NCBI RefSeq assembly: GCF_021155765.1
Contig: NC_060112.1
Location: 23,524,501 to 23,588,500 of the forward strand
Length of the DNA: 64,000 nucleotides
DNA from: Diprion similis
Taxonomy: Eukaryota; Arthropoda; Insecta; Hymenoptera; Diprionidae
Reading direction: 5' to 3'
Shown: positions 53,090-64,000 of the stretch, piece by piece
Layout of the letters: every line of letters begins with the position of its first letter
Position numbering within the stretch: position 1 is the stretch's first letter
The notes under the pieces: model-generated
Told to the model about the DNA's origin: nothing
Database searches by the model: none
Seen by the model: the letters and a program-made list of their open reading frames with translations, nothing else
Translations under genes and position numbers: made by a program

Positions 53090-53090
53090 G

Positions 53091-55945
53091 TAAGTAAGGC
53101 ATTTGCGTCACACCGCCGCTGAACGCGGGGCTTCAACCCCTTCTGGATATTTTTTTTTCTTCGTTTCCTTTTTCTTCCCACTTTTCTCCCCTTCCCTCTC
53201 TCAGAGCACGTTGAGAGAAATTTCTTGTTATGATTTACTCTCTCTCGAGTCCTTGACTTCTCTTATTCTATGACAAATACATGAGGTATGGTTCTGGATG
53301 GAAAATGACAGTCTTGTTAATGTTATCAGAAAATTGACGGTGTACCTTATTTTCCTTTTCACTAATGCGACAATTTAACGTTCGTAAAACGACAGATTGA
53401 CGTTAACGACTTGTTTATATGAAATAATCTAGTGAATCGAACGAACAGATTGAACGTTCCAATAAGTAGAAAATTTTTTATTGCCAATTATATAATCCTT
53501 ACATTGAATAATTACTTGTACCACGCTTTGCTTGCGATTTCAGTGATATTCAAACCGCTATCGCAAAGATCATGTGACTATTTGAACAGAATTTTCTTTT
53601 AACTATCTAAGAAATTGAATCTATCATGGTTATATCAAAGCTTCGGGAATCAATTGATGATCAATGACAGCTGATGATGATTGGCATTCATAATTGCTGT
53701 TATAGAAATGATTTGAGACATGTGGAAGCCTTTTTATTCGCTTCGTTGCTAGACACAGTTTCTGTTATGTTAGCTTATCACTATTTCTATTTGCCTGAAA
53801 ACTATAAACCAATAAACGGAGAGAGAGAGAGAGAGAGAGAGAGCGAAATAGAGGAAGAAAATCAGCGGCGTGTTCATTCGTTTAGTATAAGGTATACCGA
53901 GTTGAATATAATAGACTATGGCTATAATTATGATCTTATTGGGCTGGATCCGAGCCTGCATTAAAATTTGAAAAGCAAATATTTTTTTTACGAGATTGTA
54001 TAAGGAATTAGATATGCGCCTTATCAGATAAACGTGCTGCTCGAGCTTACGTCGTTGTGTGTCTAATTAAGTTACATGTATATTGTTATTGCCCGAAAAA
54101 CGAAAATAACCCGATTGCCCTGGCCTTGCGGCATAGATACATTCACGAACCGAATACGATAAGTGCCACGTGCGTGATTTTTAATCTTTTCTTATAAAAA
54201 ATTCGCCAAGATTGTACTTTTCATTAGCTACCCTTTTTTTCAAGCTATTCGACTATTTGTGAAATATTCGAAGGTACATCGATCTCCTGGATTTGCGATT
54301 GATTAATTTTGCAAATCGTTAAGACACGACGATTATATATATATGAGCTGATTCTGCTTACACTTTAATTTTACGCGTGAAAAACCTGAAGGTATGGAAA
54401 AATGATTGGAAAGAAAAAGTGAATTACTTGCTTATCAGCATATCATTTTTATCCCGACACGAACGAGGGTGGGGAGAATAAGTTTTCGTGAGGATAATCT
54501 ATCAATTAAATTATACTTACCGAAATTACGACTTTAATGCCATTTTAATTGGGCCTGCAGAGATTAAGGGATACGAAACTTGCAGAGATCAGGATTACGG
54601 ATTGGTTATAAGCGGTTATTACACTAGTACACGCATATAATATAATACCTAGTCGATGTTTTTGTGAGTGTTATATTACACCCGAGCAAAGACACGTATT
54701 TCGGTCATTCGTGTAAATTCTTATATTCCAGACGTAAATCCACAGAACTGATTCGACGACGCCGAAAACGCGTTCAGAGCTCTACGGGACCGCAAATGAC
54801 AAGTTAACCTTCCACCAAGAGGGTTTCGGGTTTCAAAGCTTACGGGGCACCTAATCGTAAGGCAGGCGAAACTTGACCCATCGAAAATTTTTAGTCACGC
54901 ACTCAACAACTATTGGAAAAAACCGTAAAACTTGGAAATTTATTAAACAGCAATAGAAATTAATTACGTGACAGCACGATCCAGAGATAACAATTGTGAA
55001 ATGAAATTGGTCAATAACTTTTGAAAAATTGTCTAATTTTTTCAAAACCATTTAAAAATATCGGATCTAACTTAATCTTTGTTTATACATGCGCTGACAT
55101 GATTAACGTCTAGTCGATAATATAACATAAATCGTTCGAATTACAGCTGATGTATTGAATTAATTCGAAGAGTGCTATATCGGGTATACAATCCCTTCGA
55201 AAGGATGTTTCGATACTCCGAGAGAATTTGGATCTCATAACGAGATCCTTTCAGAATATAGATATAAGATTAATAGCAAGAACGAGGCATAAGATTTGAT
55301 AAGATGAGGGAATTCGAGTTGACTTTCGGTTGATTGTAAGTCAAGCTACTGATCCGTTTCAGCTCCATTTCGAATTTGAAAAGCAAATTTCGAAAATAAT
55401 TAGCACTTGTTCGATCAGCTGTAAATTCATTACGATCGATTTAAGATCGATTGAAAAAGTGTACGTCGATCTGTAATCAAAGACTGATCGAATCGATTTA
55501 TAATTTCACTTTTGCAACAGTTAATGCGCGTCCCTTTTGTCGATTGATATTTAACTAGGACCAAAGAATCGCGAAAAAGGAGAGATGAAAATTTAGAAAA
55601 AAAATTAGAATCTTTTTTAAACAAAAAATTTTTACTAGCGAAGTGTACTTCCGGTTCGACAGGCTTCAAACTCTCCGCACCTTTGATCAGAATCGTTTTT
55701 CAATCCCGAGGAGCGAGTAAAAGTTCATTCAAGCCTTCGGCAGCTGCTGCCTCACGGAGAGGAGAGGAGAGGAGAGGAAAGGAGAGGAAAGTGGTGGTAA
55801 TACTCGCACGCTTCGGTGAACGACGCGCTTCACAGCTGAGCATTTCATCCACCTATCTACATGTACATACGTTATATACACGCGTGGGCTTCATCCTATT
55901 TTAGGGAAAATATTTTATCAATAACCAATCATCGAAGAGATCGAA

Positions 55946-55979
<34 letters not shown>

Positions 55980-56170
55980 GATCTGGACAGATCCACGTGA
56001 CGTACAAGAGCGTAAATTTATGGATCTAAAATTTTTCAAAATCTAATATATTAATTATCTCTGCCAACGTAACGAAAACAAAGTGTTTCAGTGAATTTCT
56101 AGAGCTAATAATGTTTCGAATAAAATCAGTAAAAAAGTGAAATCGAACGAATCGACTTTACCAGACTTTC
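53091..56170. other. noncoding, probably intronic
   Basis: No domain-bearing frame. It has a (GA)n tract at 53819-53842, which creates the Arg/Glu-rich frame at 53674-53964, and a GGAGA-type array at 55757-55790. Confidence 0.45.
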
Positions 56171-56174
56171 AACT

Positions 56175-56276
56175 AGTGCTGTGCGATTAAACGATTAATC
56201 GGCAGCTTCGATTAATCGACGATTTCAGCTGATCTTTTATCTAATTAATCGAATCGATTAATCGTACAGCAGCACT
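56175..56276. repeat. imperfect palindrome about 100 bp, possible hAT-type MITE remnant
   Basis: The left end AGTGCTGTGCGATTAA and the inverse of the right end AGTGCTGCTGTACGATTAAT match with small gaps. The interior is dense in GATTAATCG words in both orientations. The short AGTGCTG-type end is reminiscent of hAT termini, but no 8-bp target duplication is evident, so this assignment is weak. The repeated ATTA cores could also bind homeodomain proteins. Confidence 0.45.
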
Positions 56277-57222
56277 TTTGACCACCTCGAAGCGATTCAA
56301 GACGAAGCATCGATATCCGAGCTTCTGTTTAATAATTTCAGTAGATCCTTTTTTTTTCTCTCATTTTTAAACAACCTTTCGCAGCTGAAGAATGTAACGA
56401 TTTGATAAATACTTAACAGACATCACGTTGTGATAAAATTAATCAAATGTATCGATATTATTTTCTCTAAACTGTTGATTAAATTCTTTTGGCAAAATTC
56501 TCTTCCCTTTCCTTGGTTTTCAACGATTATTCGACCGCATGCGCTTGTTTGTCCGGTTACATAACAGCGTTGTTATCGCTGACCCAATTCCCCATGATCA
56601 TCAGCTCCGAATCGCATGGGGGTCCCCTACTCGGAGTGTGTTTTTTTTCTTTCTTTTTTTTTCTTTTTGTGTCTTGTTTTCTCCTTCTTCGTTATACCGT
56701 GTTACATTTGTAATCCCGCTGTTCTCTCGCAAACATGTTTTAAAATTCTGAATACCAATAATCGTTATTGTTATTTTTTTCCACCCCACCCCACCGAGAG
56801 GAGTAAACGTAAATCCTATAAATTTTGAGGGATTGAACACCATCGAAATCTGGCGTAGACTTAAACTAGCTGATGATCAAACCTTCAGTTAAATTTTCCA
56901 TTTTTTATTCCATTATACGTATGTAGTTGAAGCATTTTTTTTATAAACTAGAGGTTTATGGGAATAAAAATTCAGGTGTCGATTTCGATGAGGTTCAATG
57001 AAATATTTATAGCATATTGATAATCGCACTTTTGGAAAATACACGGCGGCAGCGTTATGTTAATATTGTATGAAAAACAAAAAGTTTGTACGGGAAATTA
57101 TTTTCCTTTGAAATTTCTAAGCGAATCGGAAATTTCAAGTATTTCAATTACAACATGGAGACGGTGTGAAATTTTTTAAGATCTCTTAAGATTTCGAAAT
57201 ATAGATCTTTACGCTAAACACC

Positions 57223-57239
57223 GGGGTCAAAATGACCCC
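57223..57239. repeat. 17-bp palindrome GGGGTCAAAATGACCCC
   Basis: A perfect inverted repeat of GGGGTCA around a 3-bp centre. It can be read as an IR3 arrangement of nuclear-receptor half-sites (GGGTCA-AAA-TGACCC). The same kind of word also occurs at or beside ends of some piggyBac-like elements. No second copy was noticed in this window, so neither reading is established. Confidence 0.5.
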
Positions 57240-59390
57240 ACCGCATGTTCACCGTAAAATTTATATGGAAAATATTCGAAATAAGTAATAAAATATCGTA
57301 CAAACGTTAATTCATTCGTTTTCCGGAAATTCAACTTTACTCAATAAATTAAATCAATTTTATTCATCGCGCAGGAACTTCATATTTTTTTTCTTCTAGA
57401 ATATCCGTTTGTTGAGAGTTACTCAATCAATTTTTAGCTCAAAGTATAAAAAAATCAGTGAATCATGATTTTTTTTGAGTAAAATGATCCATTTTTCCAT
57501 ATTCAAAATTTCATTTTGCTAAAAATAACTAATAACTTGCCTTGAAATATCATAGTTAAGCAGTGTCTCAAAAATTTTTGAACTCATTTCAATCGATATC
57601 TCCGTTTCTCCGTAATGATTTATCGGGTTCCTTAGTTGATCGATCGCCGCGAGGAATGGGGAAAGTAATTTATCAATCAAATTTCTCATTTTCCCACCTT
57701 TTCTCCGTCTCGACGATGGATTGATTAACCGGAAACCGATTCCGACACTCAAAGCTCAAGGTTGACTCGTTACAATTATAATCTAACACAAAGAAGAAGA
57801 AACACGATTTCAAACGATCAAGATTGAAATCAGAACTTGTTTATATTACACAATAATTGCGAACTGAACTGACAGGCACCATTATTAGATTGTTTGGGGG
57901 AAAAAAAAAACCTGCACGAATTTTCAAAAATGACGTTTTTTCGCACAGCTTTTCTAATCCCTCCAACTTTTCTTTCTCTCCGCTTTTTAGCCCGCAATTT
58001 TTGCATACGGAAATTTCGCTGCTGTTCTAATTTGCACCTTCCGCATAATGTCCAAAGTTTTACACAAACTTGAATCTCTCTGAAACGATATAACGAACCG
58101 TGCATGCAGGCTTTGCTCATTGAAATTCCGAGGAAAAAAGGAGCTGCGGAAAAAAAAGACACAGAGAGCTACTGCAACGGCCTGATGAAATTTGCAGATG
58201 CCACCATGTCGAAAAACTTTTCTTCGACGAGTAAACAATAACCGTCAAAGTTTTTATACATTATACATTTTCTTCATGCATTAACAATATGCGCGTACAA
58301 GAAACGAAACGAAACGACCAAAATAAAAAGAAAAAACGCAAAACAATTGATGATCTAAAAATGAAATACTTTTTTAAACAATAATAATAATAATAATAAT
58401 TGATTCAACATCTTCGGTAATTGTCTCATTTCATTTCACTATGTATAACGAAACGGGTCCTTATCTTAAAAAGTTAACTTGAAAAGATCAGCGAAACGAA
58501 TAAGTGCTTTTGAAATTTTAAACCACCCCAATTCCTGTGAACACGTATAGTTATATATGATCGTGCTAAAACCGCAACGCCGTTTAATTTTTCAACCCTC
58601 GAGGACCATTAATTTCATTTACGTCTACGGTGAAAGCTTGTTTTTTTTGTCCGTTTTCTCTTTCTTTCTTTCTTTTTCTTTTTTGTTTTTTATTTTTCGG
58701 TCTTAGTCTCCAAAATAATCTTGAATCATGACTAATTGAAAATGTCTTTTAAAAGTAACCACCCACCTTCTTAATATGTGAAAAAAAAACGTCAAACCAA
58801 GAGATTAAACTTAATGCGAAACTTTTAGCGAAAAATTGTTTTTTTCCCCGCTTTTTTTTGAGAATAAATTGCTGATATTTTCGTTAATAATACAGTTTTC
58901 ACGAAACCTGGTTTCTGTTTTAGATTCTCATATTCTTTCACCGGATTTATGTTTTTTTTTCCCATCATATTACGGTGAATGAAATTTGCAAAGGAAATTT
59001 CTAATAATGTGATCAAGCAGTTGAATTTTTTCGGTAAATCGGAACGTTTGAAATAATTATAAAATTTTGCAAACTTTCACGTAATGTTTAAATTACAGTT
59101 AATAAGAAGTTTAGAATCAAATAATTGTCTTTTAACAATCTCGATCATCAAACAGTTAATTCTAAGAATAATACGAAGATAAATAAACCAAAACGAGTTA
59201 TTTGAACGAGCGATTTCCGCTAATCGAAAAAGAAGAAACAAGGAAAAAAAAACACCTCACACTTGAAACCAATCAATGTTTACTGGTCGAAGTTATAAAA
59301 CTAATTACTCAATATTCATATTTCTCGTGCAGTAAGTAAAAAATTTAATGAAATAAAATAATGGAAAGTTGTAGCCGCACAAAAGAAAAG

Positions 59391-59425
<35 letters not shown>

Positions 59426-60285
59426 TTGTTGGTAACAACACCTTCATTTCGCTATCACGTCAGTGATAACGACTCGAATTTACCTTCTTGATTAATTGCA
59501 ACGCGTCACTCGATCACATCCGATTTTGTTGTTGTTGTTATTATTGTTGTTATTATTATTATGTGTACCGTGTATACGTGAATACATCATGCGTCGTGCA
59601 CGACTGGGTTGGGTACCTTATATCAACATTTCGAGGTGAGCCCAGCGACGATGATGTTGTGTAGACGTCAGACAAACGCAACTAAAAGCGAATAAACATT
59701 TACCACGAATATGACTTATAATTAGGACTGGCTTGTCTAAGTCAGCATTACGTGATGTAATAATTAATTAATCGTAATTACGATACGGAAGTGAGAAGTC
59801 CTTCGGTTTGTTATAAAGTTTGGAAAATTTTTGAAAAAATTCTATCTCGAAATTTATAATTTATTTTAACGTTCGTGATCTGAAGTCATCTAATCGATCA
59901 AAGGCGAAAATAAAATGTTGAGATAAAATGCTTTTAATGCGAATAATTGTTTTCAGTTTAACGTCCCAGAGGAGACTGTTTTTACAATAATATTGGTTAA
60001 CTCAGAAACCTTATTCATTTTGTGATACAAAAAGTTTTACTTCTCTTTCATCTGTGATGATAACTGGATCATTTGAAAGGGGGGTAAAACAGGTCATTTC
60101 ACCCTTTGTAACAATTTATATTATTTAACGAAAAGATTTCAGAATTTTTCGTGGTCTTTCGATTTAATTATTTCGCTTCGAATTTAATTATTTTACAACG
60201 TTGCACGGATGATAAATTACATTGGGTACAATAAATCAGGCGAGAAAAGTTAATCTCCATTCTTTTATGTAATATATACATCACG

Positions 60286-60322
<37 letters not shown>

Positions 60323-61240
60323 GTATGTATATCGTATATATATATATATATATATTATACCAAATTATTATCTATGCGTCATTAGAATGCAAACACAATT
60401 TTTTCGGGATGTGCGACTGTTTGCATACGAATCCATAGAGACAATGTTTATACATGTAGGTATACATATATAATATCTATAATAAAGATATATAGAATAT
60501 AATAAAAAAATGATCAATCAAGAAGAAGTGAAAAATAGATGACAACAAAAAAAATAATAATAATAATGATAAAATAAAGAACAGACGACGTCATCGATGG
60601 GTAATATTTTTTATCTAGCTGATATTACTTGTACTTCATTGAAAAGTAACGAGATTAACGATGATTCAATCGATCGCATTCATCGTTAAGCTAATATTTC
60701 AACGCTCATATATATATATAGAAAGAGAGTTGGATCATCGTAATCCGATTCGTGGATAATTGGAATCCAGGTATAATAGGAAGTTTGTAATTAATCAAAC
60801 GCTAATTATATAATGAAACATGTTTCGTCTGAATAGTTAAGTTGATGTAACAATAAAACCAACACGCCGAACATTTTTTCATATTTTTTTATCATTTGAC
60901 GAATTATCATTTTAATAAAATATTGGTATAATTCAAGATACATAATGCAAAAGTTCGTGTGAATTGGCAGAAAAAAAAAAAGAAGAAAAAAAAAGAAAAA
61001 TTGTCAATCGAACGCAGTAGCTAGTCTTCTAATTTTTCTTCTTATGTTTTTTTTTTCTTCCTCTTGTTCGTTCAATTATTGGAAAAAATGCATTTAAAAA
61101 CAACGAATAAAATTAGGAAAAATAATTTAAGGCTAACTAGCACAATAAATTTCCGCGCAATATTGCGATACATAATATAAGTATGTTACGCATATGTCAC
61201 AAAGCGAAACGTTAGAAGACGACTCACGTGTTTTACGTTG

Positions 61241-61282
<42 letters not shown>

Positions 61283-62521
61283 ATTTAAATTAATCATCGC
61301 AACAGCGTAACAAACGAATATTAATTGCCACGTTTAAACGCGCGTGAAATCGTCGGTATAACGATATTTTGCTAGCTTATATAATAATAGTATATACATA
61401 CCTATAACATGGAAAGCCATGAGTGAATGACACGGAATGTCACATTATGTGGCGCACCCCCGCGTTTCGCGTAAAGCCAAAATGACAGAGTGGGAATTAT
61501 AGAGGCGAATTAATGGGGTGACGAGGAAATTAAAGCGTGCCCTGAAAGTAGAAAAAAAAAGGAAACAAAAAGTAAGACCACGTAATCAAAAGGCTTTCGA
61601 TTTCATTTGCGTGGTGATTTTCTGTATCTTTTTGTTTTTTTTCAAATTTTTTTCTCTCTTCTTCTTCTTCTTCTTCTTCTTCTTCTTTTTTTTTTTTTAC
61701 TGGAAAAGATTAAAGCGTGGAAAGTGTGTTAATTAAGTGAATGTTGAATAAGTGTCGAGGAGAAAAGAAAGAAGACAAATTTGAAAATAGATAAATTTAA
61801 TATGAGGGTAAGCGATGAGAGAAATAAGGTAGAAACTCGAAGTCTTTTTCAGCTGCTCGTTGATGATCCTGTCACGTGGCGAACAACAGGTGTTTTTGAA
61901 AAGCCTCTGACCCGTGAGGCGTTGTTACGAAGGGGAGCACGGGGAGCTTATTTTCTTGTAACGAGAGGAGTGAATCAATTAGGGCTTCTGCAATCTCAGC
62001 TCGGATTTTTCCTACCCTTACTGACAATAACGGAGTCAGATGGAAAGTAATACGCTGTAATTGGCACCGATTTATTTACTTAGGCGAGGGGGAGGGGAGG
62101 GAAGGGGGGGAGATGAAATTAAAAGACGAATTAAAATTAAAATGGCGGAGGAGATCGATCAGTTTTGTAATTTTGGGAGGGGGACAAAAATTTAGAAATA
62201 TCAGAAAACAGCTCACACAGATCACACAATGGTGAATTTTCAAAGTCGAAATACAGAAAAGCCGGAAGGAGTCAGAATACTTTTTTCTTCTTTACATAAA
62301 ATTACATTCGACTATGGTATACATAAATTTTTTAAAATTCTATATAATGAAATTTCGCGTTTTTGAAAATTCGATATTGCAATCATTAAATTTTCTAATC
62401 TTTCCATACTTTTCACCCTCGACCTGAAATTTTCACTGCAAAAATAAAAATCTCCCCAGAAAAAAAAAAAAATAATTCGATATGGGTGTTAAAAATTTTT
62501 GAAACAAATTGTTTTTTACAG
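57240..62521. other. noncoding, probably intronic
   Basis: No domain-bearing frame. Simple repeats include (GA)n at 59395-59422, (TA)n at 60292-60317 and 60337-60354, (CT)n at 61243-61277, a TTC array at 61659-61686 and G-rich DNA at 62087-62110. The plus-strand frame 61781-62050 has no family resemblance. Confidence 0.45.
61243..61277. repeat. (CT)n microsatellite
   Basis: An uninterrupted CT run in probable intronic DNA. It is one of the longest dinucleotide arrays in the right third of the window. Confidence 0.9.
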
Positions 62522-62678
62522 AAAAAAAAAAAACGCCATGGAGTAGCGAACGAGAATTTTAGAGGCCAGCGGCGGCTTCTGCGGGTTGGATTTGAAGATG
62601 GATAAAGTTGGAGCAGATTTTCCGAAGCGAGAATGGACCAAGAGATTGAGTCTTCGGGGCAGCCGAAGAAGCCATCAG
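62522..62678 (+). CDS. candidate 5' coding exon of a plus-strand gene running off the right edge
   Basis: A T-rich tract ends in ttttttacag at 62521 and a strong donor CATCAG|gtgaga follows at 62679. Inside are three ATGs, all in good context. ATG 62538 is followed at once by GAG TAG (a two-codon uORF). ATG 62598 opens a frame MDKVGADFPKREWTKRLSLR, and ATG 62633 opens a different frame MDQEIESSGQPKKPS. Both stay open to the donor. The exon is far less AT-rich than its surroundings. Which start is used and what the protein is cannot be decided without the next exon, and I do not recognise either reading. Confidence 0.35.
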
Positions 62679-63240
62679 GTGAGAGGATGATTCTTTTTTT
62701 ATTTATACAAATCTCGGGTGAATATAACAGAGAAAAATTGATGAAAACTTCATTCATTTGTGTTTCAGTAAAATAATTTCGAAACTTATCGGATTTAATT
62801 TATCTCGAATCTAATCTATAATTATAACAGAACAGAACTTTCGAAACGATTTTAAGCGAATATTCGAGCCAATTTGTACGTAATATTGAATATAATTACT
62901 TTGGAGATTATATATAATTATTGCGATTAATTAAGGTGAAGAAAAAAATAAAAAATGAAGCTTGGCGACACGATGTCCTTTTCTTTTCTTTTTTTTTTCT
63001 GTTTTGTTTTTGTCTTTCTTTCTTTTCCATTACGTTACACGCAGCTAATCGATCACTTTTTTCTTCGTACCCTGCATTCGTCGCTATGATTGAATAATTA
63101 TTTTCTCTTCGGTTTTAATGAGAAAATAATAGAATAAGAAGAAAAAGGAATTGAAAAATCTATTTCAAGATTCCTTGCGACGCGTTATTAACGCTCCAAG
63201 GATTTCATCGCTCTTCGCAAGGCAGAACCTATACATAATT

Positions 63241-63298
<58 letters not shown>

Positions 63299-64000
63299 CC
63301 GACCCACGAAGTAAAAGTTAATTAAAGCATTTAGAGAAAAGTTAATGCGTGAACGGGATTTCGAGTTGTAATTCATTCTGGTAAGAGAATGAGAATTTAA
63401 ATAAATAAAATAAAATTGAAGCGTTATATTATATGTTGATGAATATAATTATATGCGAAAACAAACTTTTTACGATTATTCTGTTTATTTAAACAAAAAA
63501 AAAACAAGAGTCGTCGTTTCAACGATACTACGAAATTATGCGACTTATTTCGCAGTGCGATTTATGAAAAATGAATTCATACTTACAATTAAATGGAGAA
63601 AAAAAAAAAAAAAAAAAAAAAAAAAACACAACAAGGAAGACTCGTCGAGTTTCTTCCCGCAACTTTAGTCAGCTCTGACCTGAACTTCTCACCTTATTTC
63701 CTCTCGGTTCTTTCCTTCGTTTATACATCGGTGTATATGTACCCAAGGAGGTGGCTTATCGTTTTCTTTCCTCTCTTTGCGTCGAGAAATAATCAATAGT
63801 TAAGCTCGAATAGTCGAGTGAGTAGAATAGAGAGACAGAATGTCATTAGTGAGATAATTCTGGAAGCCATTTTTTTTTTTTTTCTTTAGGGGGGGAAGGG
63901 GCGAGAGAAAATCATCCTCGTTTTCTTTTACTCTATAATCAATTTGCAAATTTTGCAAACGCTGTTCGCTCGGAATATCCTTTCGTTTACACGTCGATGC
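62679..64000. other. noncoding, probably intronic
   Basis: A long (TA)n array lies at 63249-63295 and poly-A at 63598-63625. No exon can be supported. Confidence 0.5.
63249..63295. repeat. (TA)n microsatellite
   Basis: Nearly fifty bases of uninterrupted TA, producing the spurious Tyr/Ile repeat frame on the minus strand. Confidence 0.95.

Noticed and set aside
53674..53964. 96-codon plus-strand frame
   Set aside because: Central Arg/Glu stretch comes from a GA microsatellite; no other support.

Overview
This is nuclear DNA from a eukaryote, most likely an insect. The evidence is strong AT bias, abundant (TA)n, (GA)n and poly-A/T tracts, GT-AG introns, and very sparse coding sequence made of short exons. 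The two recognisable protein families are FAM107 and methionine aminopeptidase 2. Hymenoptera (possibly a sawfly) is my guess and nothing in the window proves it. There is no sign of prokaryotic operons, CRISPR, phage or tRNA/rRNA genes. Layout: 1-9.4 kb is noncoding and carries two TA-flanked fold-back (long inverted-repeat) transposon-like elements. From about 9.4 to 32 kb lies a plus-strand gene with large introns. It has a GC-richer promoter-like first-exon region at 9.4-9.9 kb, coding exons at 16.15, 26.60, 27.78 and 30.79 kb, and a possible 15-nt microexon at 18.75 kb. It encodes a FAM107-family protein, an actin-associated small coiled-coil family. Its introns hold two more full fold-back elements, a half copy of one of them, and an unexplained minus-strand open frame at 25.08-25.43 kb. 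From 35.39 down to 32.61 kb is a complete six-exon minus-strand gene for methionine aminopeptidase 2 (476 aa), with all five metal ligands and the fumagillin-target histidine. It converges tail-to-tail on the FAM107 gene, and the two polyadenylation signals lie about 45 bp apart. From 42.36 down to 39.48 kb is a second complete six-exon minus-strand gene for a 488-aa protein with about ten membrane segments. It resembles drug/metabolite-transporter (DMT, CRT/SLC35-like) carriers, and this family call is tentative. From 43.8 to 64 kb there is no recognisable complete gene. This part contains three further inverted-repeat elements or remnants, microsatellites, two promoter or splice-donor-like sites at 52.1-53.1 kb, and one plausible 5' coding exon at 62.52-62.68 kb. 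Those may be the 5' exons of a plus-strand gene that continues past the right edge. No new gene system is evident. The most useful second-look items are the microexon, the fold-back element families, the orphan antisense frame at 25 kb, the tail-to-tail transcript ends and the two-codon uORF exon at 62.5 kb.
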